This document shows, in pieces, positions 43,928 through 50,984 of a stretch of 64,000 nucleotides of DNA. The DNA lies in the NCBI GenBank assembly GCA_016208315.1, contig JACQYF010000176.1:26435-90434 (forward strand), in the 5' to 3' direction. The DNA comes from Chloroflexota bacterium. GTDB lineage: Bacteria; Chloroflexota; Anaerolineae; UBA4142. The notes below the pieces were generated by a model, which saw only the letters and a list, made by a program, of their open reading frames with translations, was not told where the DNA came from and searched no databases. Numbering within the stretch: position 1 is the stretch's first letter; each line of letters begins with the position of its first letter. Made by a program: the position numbers and the translations under genes.

Positions 43928-45181
43928 ATGCAGAATTCAGTTGCCAAACTCTGCGTCGGCGATCACGCCTGTAGTTTCTATCAGGATGAGCGCCAGCGGT
44001 GGTCGCTTGCTCTGTCTCTGGTTCGATCCGGCCTGGAGAACGGGGCCAAATGCCTCGTCATCGCCGCTAACGTCCCGCGCGTCGAGAAACTGGTCAAGGA
44101 TTACGGGATTCCTCGCGAGCAATTGCTGATCGCCACGCCGGAGCAAACGCTTTGTCGCTACACGTTCAACATCGAAAAATTGCTGGAACGCTGGGAGCAG
44201 CTCGTGCGCGATGCCCTGGCCGAAGGTTACAAGAGTTTGTGCGCGGTGAGCGACATGTCCTGGGCACGCGATTCGGCCGCCTTGACTCAAGTGCCGGAAT
44301 ATGAAGCTCGACTCAACGAACATTTCGCGCGCCTGCCGCTTACCACGCTCTGCCAATACGACCGCCGCGCCTTCGCCGAGGATGTCTTGCTCGACGTGCT
44401 GCGGACTCACCCCATCGTCTTCATTGGCGGTCAAGCGCACGACAATCCCTACTATTTGCCGCGCGAGGTTTTCCTCGCGCGCAATCGCCGCGATGAATTC
44501 TGTTGGTATCTCGGCAAGCTCGAACATGCCGAGCCGGTTCAAAAGGACGCAAGTGCGTATCTTCCATCCGACTCGAACCGATGGCAGGTCTATTGCCTGG
44601 GCGAGTTGCGCGTGCTGCGCGACGGCGAGCCGGTCGTCTGGGATGCCGCGCACGGCGCGACGCGGCGGGTGAAAGCGCTGTTCGCCTATTTGCTCGAACA
44701 GGGCAAGAACGGCGCATCGAAAGAGAAACTGGCCGATCTCTTGTGGCCCAATGAAAGCGATCTCGAACGCAGTCTAAGCCGCCTGTACCACACCGTTCAC
44801 GCGCTGCGTATGGCGCTCGAACCCGACCTGGCTTCGGCGGATGCGTCCCATTACGTGCTCAGCGAAGAAGATCGCTATGTGCTGGCGCTGCCCGGCGGCG
44901 CGTTTCGCGATGCGGAGGCCTTTGAGAGCTTGTGTCGTCGCGGCGAGCGCGCCTACAAAGCGCGCGAAGATGACCAAGCGTTGAATTATTATCTCCCCGC
45001 CGAAAACCTCTACGCGGGCGATCTCTTCTCGGATATTCCCGGCACCTGCGCGGAACGCCTCGACGACGATTGGTGCTGGAGCCGCCGCTATTGGCTGCGC
45101 GACATGTATTTGAAATTGATGCTGCACCTAGCCGAGATTCACTTGCGCCGGAATAGCATCTCCGAATCGCTCCACTATTGA
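43928..45181 (+). CDS. MEDS-domain / SARP-BTAD transcriptional regulator (interrupted by in-frame TGA)
   Basis: A 417-residue reading frame ending at TGA 45179-45181. Residues ~5-195 form a MEDS (DcmR-like sensory) domain: CVGDHACSFYQDERQRWSLA, then VSDMSWARD and YLPREVFLARN. From ~residue 215 a SARP-type winged helix follows (VYCLGELRVLRDGEPVVWD, SKEKLADLLWPNES), then a BTAD helical repeat domain. The BTAD domain is cut off: the same frame continues after the TGA for 66 codons of matching sequence (see next entry). DcmR-type MEDS proteins respond to small toxic or aromatic-like compounds. It lies 16 bases after the Fe-S subunit gene. A read error, a recent nonsense mutation or recoding are all possible. 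Confidence 0.83.
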   Translation: MQNSVAKLCVGDHACSFYQDERQRWSLALSLVRSGLENGAKCLVIAANVPRVEKLVKDYGIPREQLLIATPEQTLCRYTFNIEKLLERWEQLVRDALAEGYKSLCAVSDMSWARDSAALTQVPEYEARLNEHFARLPLTTLCQYDRRAFAEDVLLDVLRTHPIVFIGGQAHDNPYYLPREVFLARNRRDEFCWYLGKLEHAEPVQKDASAYLPSDSNRWQVYCLGELRVLRDGEPVVWDAAHGATRRVKALFAYLLEQGKNGASKEKLADLLWPNESDLERSLSRLYHTVHALRMALEPDLASADASHYVLSEEDRYVLALPGGAFRDAEAFESLCRRGERAYKAREDDQALNYYLPAENLYAGDLFSDIPGTCAERLDDDWCWSRRYWLRDMYLKLMLHLAEIHLRRNSISESLHY

Positions 45182-45382
45182 CAGCGCGCCCTGAAACTCG
45201 ATCCCTGCTGCGAAGAAGCGCATCGCGGCATGATGCGCGCGTTTCATCGCGCCGGCCGCCCCGATGCGCTGGCGCGCCAATATCGCATTTGCGAAACCCA
45301 ATTGCGCCGCCAAGAAAATCGTCCCCCCGATTCGCAGACGCAGAATTTGTGGCAAACGCTTGGAACGAAACGCAAAGCGTAA
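45182..45382 (+). pseudogene. Out-of-gene tail of the BTAD regulator, downstream of the in-frame TGA
   Basis: After TGA 45179-45181 the same frame reads QRALKLDPCCEEAHRGMMRA and onward to TAA 45380-45382, exactly the next BTAD helices (usual pattern xxYCQRALxLDPxxEEAHR). The interrupted codon aligns with a position that is often Cys or another ordinary residue. The last ~17 residues (DSQTQNLWQTLGTKRKA) look repeat-derived. This is either read-through product or the dead end of a recently inactivated gene. Confidence 0.75.
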
Positions 45383-45453
45383 AACGCCCACACTCCCATA
45401 CTCCCATACTCAACACCCCCCAAAAAACCAAAGGTAAACTCAAGCCGCCGCCC

Positions 45454-45524
45454 TATAATGTGGCTACCGTTTAAACGTCGGGGCGTCAAGTCAGGAAGGG
45501 CTTGACGCCAAGGAATCTAGATTC
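45454..45524 (+). promoter_or_regulatory. -10-like box and 5' leader hairpin of the AOR chimera gene
   Basis: TATAAT at 45454-45459 is a perfect -10 hexamer, though no good -35 is seen at 17 bases. The transcript would carry a perfect nine-pair hairpin, GGCGTCAAG (45482-45490) with CTTGACGCC (45501-45509), followed by the palindrome GAATCTAGATTC (45513-45524). The gap 45383-45553 also contains a CTCCCATA array near 45389-45411. A leader regulatory function is possible but unproven. Confidence 0.45.
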
Positions 45525-45553
45525 TAGGCGAAGCCGCCAAAAGGGAGGACACT

Positions 45554-48067
45554 ATGTACGACATCGTCCCAGGGTTCGAGTTTGACGACAAAGCCGACCT
45601 CGAACGCTACGATTACTGGTTCCTGGATGCCACGCACTCGGTTCCACCGTGGACGCCCATGTTCGGCTGGTTCTGGGTCAACTTTTGCCGACACGGGATG
45701 CAGTACGGCGCGGAGAAATTGAGTCTGCCAACCGTGAAGGGCTGGGACTGGCGATTCAAGAACGGCGGTGGGTATCTGACCCTCTACACCGTCAAGTCTC
45801 AAGCCGAACAAGAACAGCGCGAGCAATGTTTCCGCCAGGCCATTCGCCCGCTCGTCGAAAACTATGACAAGGTGTGGGGCGGGTTCGTGACCGAAATCCT
45901 CGGCCACTACGACCGGCTGAAACAAACGAACGTCAACACCGCGGACAACATCGAGCTGCTCGCGAATTTCGAGGACACGATCGGCGTGACGCGGCGCATG
46001 TGGGAAATCCACATGTACATGATGTACGGCGTTTACACCGCGTTCATCCTCTTTGAAAATGTCTGCAAAGACCTCCTCGGTATTGACGACACCAAGCCCC
46101 AGTTCCAGCGCCTCCTGCGCGGGTTCGACAACAAAGCGTTCCAAGTAGATCGCGAGCTGTGGCAATTTGCGCGCAAGGCAGATGACATGGGCCTCGGCTC
46201 TGCCTTCAAAGGTCAAGCCGGCAATGTCATCCCCGTGCTCGAACAAAGCGCGGCGGGCAAGCAATGGCTCGGCGAATTCCGCGCCTTCCTCAATGAGGAT
46301 GGCTGGCGCATGCAGCGTATGGCGGAAGCGAACCTGCCAACGTGGATCGAAGACCCTACGCCGGCCATCGCCAACGTTCAACTCTACTTGAACAAGGGCG
46401 GCAAGTTCAATCTCGACGACGAGCGCAAGAAACTCGCCGCTGAGCGCAACGAAGCCGAAAAACAGGTTTTGGATCGCGTCCCCGCGGCGCAGCGCGATTG
46501 GTTCAAGACGATGCTCGCCCTCGCGCAGCGCGCCAGTTCCTTTAGCGAGGAACACAACCACTATCTCGACCTCTACACTCACTCGATGATCCGGCGTTCC
46601 TGCATGGCGATCGGCAAGAAACTCGCGCAGGCGGGCACGATTGGCGCGGCGGAGGACATCATGTACCTGATGCCGGACGAAGTACGCAAAGTCGCCATCG
46701 CGCCGGAATTCCACAATTTGCATCCCATCGTCAATCAGCGCCGCGATGCTTGGGAGAGTTGGCAAAAGAACGAGAACCCGCCCTTCATCGGCAAGATTGA
46801 TATGATGGCGGCGATTGGCGAGCTGGTCAAGGCAATTGCGATTAATGCGGCCGGTCGCGTTGCGCCGCACGGGGTCGAAGCGTTTCATCAAGCCGTGCAG
46901 AAACAGATCGGCATTCTGAAAGAGCATTCGCGCCGGAAGCAATTGACGGATCACGGCACGACGCCGATGACCGAAACCGCCAGCTACATGGGCTGGCTGC
47001 CGGTCGAGAATTTTCGCAAAGGCAGTTTGGCGAATGCCGAACCACTGGCCGTCGCGGAATTCGCCCGGCTCAAAGTCAGTAACTTTGGCTGCTATAGCTG
47101 CATGACGCGCTGCGGGCAAGTTCATCGGGTCGCGCAGGGCAATTATGCCGGCGCCGAGAGCGAGGGCCCAGAATACGAAACCATCTGGGCGCTCGGCGCC
47201 GGACTCGCCAATTCTGAAATTGGCGCCGTCGTCGCCGCCGATGCGAAATGCGACCTGCTCGGCTTGGACACGGTAAGCGCCGGAAATGCGCTGGGCTTTG
47301 CTTGTGAATTGTACGAACGCGGCATTCTGGCTTGCTCCGATACTGATGGACTCGAACTGACCTGGGGGAATCACGCGGCCTTCCTGCAACTGCTCGATCA
47401 GATCGGGCAACGCGAAGGGCTGGGCAGATTGCTGGGCGAAGGCGTCAAGCGCGCCGCGGAGCAAATCGGCAGAGGCGCGGAGCGGTACGCGATGCACGTC
47501 AAAGGGATGGAACTGCCCGGGTACGAGCCGCGTGCGCTCAAGGGCTATGCTCTCAGTTACGCCACCTCGAACATCGGCGGAAGTCACATGTACGGGCGAC
47601 CACGCCAGGAACTTTACTCCGATCCGGCAAAAGCGGTGGACCGCTTCGCCGAAATCGGCAAGGGACAGTGGATTGCCCAGGTTCAGGCGCAACAAGCCGC
47701 CGACGAAACGGCCATCGTCTGTAATTTTGGAAACTCGGGACTGACAGCAGAGCTTTTAGGGCAACTGCTTGTCGCCGCAACGGGACGCGCCGAACTGGGC
47801 GACGCGGCATATCGTCAGCGGATCGGCGAGCGCATCCTCTGCCTGGAACGCGCCTTCAACGTGCGCGAGGGTTTCAGTCGCAAAGACGATACGCTGCCGG
47901 AGCGCATGTTGACCGAGCCGCTCCAGGACGCGGGTAAGGCGTCAACCGCCCAAGTGGTTCGCCATCTCGATACGATGCTCGACGAATACTATGATGCGGT
48001 GGGCTACACGCGCGATGGAATTCCGACGGAAACGAAAATGAGGGAGTTGGAGCTGAGTAATACGTAA
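45554..48067 (+). CDS. In-frame chimera: PEP-utilising-type helical domain joined to AOR domains 2-3
   Basis: An 837-residue protein in two unrelated parts. Residues 1-~415 match the central part of PEP-utilising/phenylphosphate-synthase-type proteins (LDATHSVPPWTPMFGWFW, SSFSEEHNHYLDLYTHSMIR, GAAEDIMYLMPDEV) but stop before the swivelling phosphohistidine domain. From ~residue 420 (ELVKAIAINAAGRVAPHG) it follows AOR enzymes: GCYSCMTRC cluster cysteines, EGPEYETIWALGAGLANSEI, VKGMELPGYEPRALKG and AFNVREGFSRKDDTLPERML. The AOR cofactor-binding domain 1 is missing. The junction aligns with AOR sequence MGSKNLKAIAI, so a clean deletion could have fused two genes. A GGGAGGAC site precedes ATG 45554. 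Neither half looks enzymatically complete. Confidence 0.72.
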   Translation: MYDIVPGFEFDDKADLERYDYWFLDATHSVPPWTPMFGWFWVNFCRHGMQYGAEKLSLPTVKGWDWRFKNGGGYLTLYTVKSQAEQEQREQCFRQAIRPLVENYDKVWGGFVTEILGHYDRLKQTNVNTADNIELLANFEDTIGVTRRMWEIHMYMMYGVYTAFILFENVCKDLLGIDDTKPQFQRLLRGFDNKAFQVDRELWQFARKADDMGLGSAFKGQAGNVIPVLEQSAAGKQWLGEFRAFLNEDGWRMQRMAEANLPTWIEDPTPAIANVQLYLNKGGKFNLDDERKKLAAERNEAEKQVLDRVPAAQRDWFKTMLALAQRASSFSEEHNHYLDLYTHSMIRRSCMAIGKKLAQAGTIGAAEDIMYLMPDEVRKVAIAPEFHNLHPIVNQRRDAWESWQKNENPPFIGKIDMMAAIGELVKAIAINAAGRVAPHGVEAFHQAVQKQIGILKEHSRRKQLTDHGTTPMTETASYMGWLPVENFRKGSLANAEPLAVAEFARLKVSNFGCYSCMTRCGQVHRVAQGNYAGAESEGPEYETIWALGAGLANSEIGAVVAADAKCDLLGLDTVSAGNALGFACELYERGILACSDTDGLELTWGNHAAFLQLLDQIGQREGLGRLLGEGVKRAAEQIGRGAERYAMHVKGMELPGYEPRALKGYALSYATSNIGGSHMYGRPRQELYSDPAKAVDRFAEIGKGQWIAQVQAQQAADETAIVCNFGNSGLTAELLGQLLVAATGRAELGDAAYRQRIGERILCLERAFNVREGFSRKDDTLPERMLTEPLQDAGKASTAQVVRHLDTMLDEYYDAVGYTRDGIPTETKMRELELSNT

Positions 48068-48082
48068 TGAGTAAAACGTAAA

Positions 48083-48676
48083 ATGATGGAACCCGTTTAT
48101 GATCAACTTCTCGAACTTGCCGCGCCCTACCTGGATACGCGCGACAACGATCTGCACGTTCGCACGGCACGCCAATTTGCCGAAAGGATATTGGAGCAAG
48201 TACAAGCCGACGAAGACATTGTAATTCCGGCGATTCTGTTACACGATTTGGGCTGGAAGATGATTCCCGAAGAGTTGCAGTCAACGGCTTACGGCCCAGT
48301 CATTCAAGACCCGGAACTAAATCGCAAGCACGAAGTGGAAGGGGTCCGGCTCGCACGCGATATTCTGCAACAAGTGAATTACGATCCTGCCAAGACGAAA
48401 GAAATCTTGACGATCATTGATGGACACGACTCGCGTCCGGTGGCGCTTTCGGTCAACGATCAGATCGTCAAGGATGCGGATAAGTTGTGGCGGTTATCAG
48501 AAAAAGGTTTTCGACTTTTTCAGCGCACCTTTGGCATCCCGCCCATGGAATTCGCGGAATGGTTCAGTCAACAGGTTGATCGCTGGTTCTTCACCGACGC
48601 GGCAAAGGTTATCGCGCGCCAGGAAATCGCAAACCGGAAAGCAGAAGTTGCGCGGAACGGCTCGAAAGGAACGTGA
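48083..48676 (+). CDS. HD-domain protein
   Basis: A 197-residue metal-binding phosphohydrolase-fold protein: LHVRTARQFAERI, ILLHDLGWKM (the HD pair), IIDGHDSRPVALSVND and VKDADKLWRLSEKGF. This matches small HD proteins that hydrolyse nucleotides or phosphate esters; the substrate is unknown. It starts at ATG 48083 or 48086 just after a short ACGTAAA-type repeat that follows the chimera gene. It is four bases from the ferredoxin gene and likely shares its transcript. Confidence 0.8.
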   Translation: MMEPVYDQLLELAAPYLDTRDNDLHVRTARQFAERILEQVQADEDIVIPAILLHDLGWKMIPEELQSTAYGPVIQDPELNRKHEVEGVRLARDILQQVNYDPAKTKEILTIIDGHDSRPVALSVNDQIVKDADKLWRLSEKGFRLFQRTFGIPPMEFAEWFSQQVDRWFFTDAAKVIARQEIANRKAEVARNGSKGT

Positions 48677-48679
48677 CCT

Positions 48680-48889
48680 GTGCGGATCAAGATTGACTGC
48701 GAACGCTGTACGGGAGATGCCCTTTGTGTCGGGCACGCGCCCCTCGTCTTTGCGCTGAACGACGACAGCAAAGCCGAGGTCGTCAATCCCGATGGCGCGG
48801 ACGAGCAAACGATTCGCGAAGCGGCGCAAGAGTGCCCCAGTGCGGCGATCATACTTCTCGACGAGCATGGGAATCAGATCTTTCCGTAG
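48680..48889 (+). CDS. Small single-cluster ferredoxin
   Basis: A 69-residue electron carrier in the 3Fe-4S/4Fe-4S style of P450-type ferredoxins: RIKIDCERCTGDALCVGHAP, then VVNPDGADEQTIREAAQECP with the last Cys in ECPSAAIILL. GTG start after AAAGGA. Its stop codon TAG (48887-48889) is part of the GTAGGACAA repeat at 48886. It may serve the neighbouring CrtI-like FAD oxidoreductases. Confidence 0.87.
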   Translation: MRIKIDCERCTGDALCVGHAPLVFALNDDSKAEVVNPDGADEQTIREAAQECPSAAIILLDEHGNQIFP

Positions 48890-48912
48890 GACAATTTGAC
48901 AAATTGTCCTAC
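48886..48912. repeat. GTAGGACAATTTGACAAATTGTCCTAC palindrome type
   Basis: A 27-base palindrome (arms GTAGGACAATTTG and CAAATTGTCCTAC) whose TAG is the ferredoxin stop codon. The family is also found at 21568-21608 and 39524-39567, and a half copy follows the next gene at 50545 (GTAGGACAAC). Confidence 0.75.
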
Positions 48913-48931
48913 ATTTTCGGGAGAGCGGATT

Positions 48932-50548
48932 ATGACCGAATACGATGGCATCATTATTGGCGCTGGACCGAATGGACTCACTCTCGGTAGCTATTTGGCA
49001 AAAGCCGGACTCAAGATTCTACTTCTGGATCGGCGATTAGAGATTGGCGGCGGACTGGCAACCGAGCAAGTGACCATCCCCGGCTTTTTGCACAATACCC
49101 ACGCGGTCTACCACATGATGGTGGACTATGCGCCGATTTTCAAAGACCTACGACTGTTCGAAGAGTCGGATTTGAAATTCGTCAAGCCGGAACCGGCGAT
49201 GGTCTTGCCCTTGTCGGATGGGCGCAGCATCTGTCTCTATTCCGATATCGAAAAGACGTGCGCCTCGATTGCCCAATTCTCGAAACATGACAGCGATTGC
49301 TATCGCGACATGGCGCACGAGTTTCAGACCTACGTAGACGAATTCCTCGCGCCCGCGACCTACGCGCCTTCGATGCCGCCGTTCGAGCAACTCGCCAAGC
49401 TGACGACGAACGAGATCGGGCAGGGCATCAACGAGCTAACGGAAAAGACGCCGCGCCAGATCGTTGACGAGCGTTTCGAGAACGAGCACGTGCGCGCCTT
49501 GTTCCTCTACGCCGCGTGCATGTGGGGCTTGGATTACGACCTCGAAGGCGTGAGTTTTCTCGTCCCGCTCCTCATCAATCGCGCGGCCAACTATCGCCTC
49601 TGCGTCGGGGGCACGCATCACCTCGCGCACGTGTTGAGCCAAGTCATTTATCGAAACGGCGGAATGATCCTTGGGCCCAAACTCGTCAAGCGCATCGTCG
49701 TCGAGGGCGGCGCGGCAAAGGGCGTCGAGTTGGAAGATGGCACGGTCTACCGCGCGTCGAAATTCATCGCCAGTAGTTTGAATCCGCATCAAACCTTTAT
49801 GCAGCTCGTCGGCGCGGAAAATCTCGACGCGAATTTTGTCCAGCGTATTCACGATTGGCAGTGGGAAAAATACAGTCTGTTTGGAGTCCACCTGGCGTTG
49901 GAACACCCACCGCACTTTAAGGCCGCGGACAACAATCCAGACGTTGACAAGGGATTCGTCTACATCGTGGGCTACGAGACGGAGCAGGATTTGGTTGACC
50001 ATTGGGAAGCGATCAAACGCGGCGAGTTGGGCGACGGTGGATTCAATGCCGCGTTCCCCAGCGTCCACGATCCGCTCCAAGCGCCGCGGGGCAAGGCGAC
50101 CGCGCTCCTCTCGCAGCACGCGCCCTTCCGACTCCACCAGGGCGCGGAGGCCTGGTACGGTCCACTGCGCGAAGAGCACGCCGACCGCTGCGTCGCCAAG
50201 TTACGAAAATACGCGACCAATATTTCGGACGAGGATATTATCTGGCGATATATCTCGACGCCGCTGGACATTCACAACAAATTCCAGACGATGCAGGAAG
50301 GTTCGATCAAGCACGGCGCGTACATTCCGTTCCAGATGGGCTTCCTGCGTCCGAACGAGGAATGCTCTCAGCACGTGACCTCGATCAAGAACCTGTACGT
50401 CTGCGGCGCGAGCACCTTCCCCGGCGGCATGGTCATCTTCGGTCCCGGTTACAATGCCGCCAACGTCATCGCCGCGGAATTGGGCATTGAAAAATGGTGG
50501 TCGGAACCGGAAATGGTCACGCGGGCGAAAGAGACGGGGATGTTGTAG
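48932..50548 (+). CDS. CrtI/phytoene-desaturase-like FAD oxidoreductase
   Basis: A 538-residue flavoprotein: the FAD-binding start DGIIIGAGPNGLTLGSYLAK, the LLLDRRLEIGGGLATEQV segment that holds the flavin ribose, and a C-terminal NLYVCGASTFPGGMVIFGPG motif are those of the phytoene desaturase/amine oxidase family. No carotenoid genes are near. A second copy lies at 50985-52646, and both sit with an SDR and a ferredoxin, so an alicyclic or aromatic-derived substrate is conceivable. ATG 48932 follows GGGAGAG. The stop TAG (50546-50548) is again inside a GTAGGACAA repeat. Confidence 0.87.
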   Translation: MTEYDGIIIGAGPNGLTLGSYLAKAGLKILLLDRRLEIGGGLATEQVTIPGFLHNTHAVYHMMVDYAPIFKDLRLFEESDLKFVKPEPAMVLPLSDGRSICLYSDIEKTCASIAQFSKHDSDCYRDMAHEFQTYVDEFLAPATYAPSMPPFEQLAKLTTNEIGQGINELTEKTPRQIVDERFENEHVRALFLYAACMWGLDYDLEGVSFLVPLLINRAANYRLCVGGTHHLAHVLSQVIYRNGGMILGPKLVKRIVVEGGAAKGVELEDGTVYRASKFIASSLNPHQTFMQLVGAENLDANFVQRIHDWQWEKYSLFGVHLALEHPPHFKAADNNPDVDKGFVYIVGYETEQDLVDHWEAIKRGELGDGGFNAAFPSVHDPLQAPRGKATALLSQHAPFRLHQGAEAWYGPLREEHADRCVAKLRKYATNISDEDIIWRYISTPLDIHNKFQTMQEGSIKHGAYIPFQMGFLRPNEECSQHVTSIKNLYVCGASTFPGGMVIFGPGYNAANVIAAELGIEKWWSEPEMVTRAKETGML

Positions 50549-50653
50549 GACAACAAGTTTGTAGTAAGCGACGGAGCGGAGCGGAGTCGCGTTTGCCACG
50601 AACGGCACTCCACTTCGTTGCGTGCCTGACTACGAACATTGCGAGGTGCATAA

Positions 50654-50956
50654 ATGAAGGTCAATTCAACAGGTCTAGGCAAGACAACGTTGGTCGCGAA
50701 TTTCGGCGTGCTGGAACCGATCGCAGGCGCAACGCCGGCGCTAAAGATGACGATTCAATCAACCCAGCCCATTCACTGGCACATTACCGTCGCGTTGGAC
50801 GGCACCGATATTCGCGAGTTCGTCGGCATCGTCCTCAAGCCCAAGCTATTGATTCACGTGCTCAAGATGCTGTTCTCGCGCGCGCCGCAGACGCCAGCGG
50901 AAGCCAAACCAGCCGCGGCGGCAAAACCGGTGACCGCCGGGAATCCTAAATCGTAA
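50654..50956 (+). CDS. Small unknown protein between two FAD oxidoreductases
   Basis: A 100-residue protein that I do not recognise. Residues 1-70 have a beta-rich core (ALKMTIQSTQPIHWHITVAL, DIREFVGIVLKP) and the tail is Ala/Pro-rich, like a flexible linker. An AGGTGC site precedes the ATG. Its stop TAA lies in the GTAATTC repeat. Placement between two CrtI-like proteins suggests a small accessory subunit or substrate carrier. The 105-base gap before it is made of repeat fragments (GTAGGACAAC, CGGAGCGGAGTCGCG). Confidence 0.6.
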   Translation: MKVNSTGLGKTTLVANFGVLEPIAGATPALKMTIQSTQPIHWHITVALDGTDIREFVGIVLKPKLLIHVLKMLFSRAPQTPAEAKPAAAAKPVTAGNPKS

Positions 50957-50972
50957 TTCGTAATTCGTAATT
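50951..50972. repeat. GTAATTC heptad array
   Basis: AAATCGTAATTCGTAATTCG, the same heptad as at 18771-18834, again placed so that its TAA (50954-50956) is the stop codon of the preceding gene. Confidence 0.7.
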
Positions 50973-50984
50973 CCTGGAGGACTT

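Noticed and set aside
45179..45230. Selenocysteine insertion at the regulator TGA
   Set aside because: I cannot find a bacterial-type SECIS hairpin in the following ~40 bases, and the aligned residue is not a known selenoprotein site. Kept only as an open possibility in the findings.
45524..47695. Long open frame on the - strand opposite the chimera gene (723 codons)
   Set aside because: Same reason: no recognisable motifs, and the + strand frame carries AOR and PEP-utilising-type motifs with a good ribosome site.
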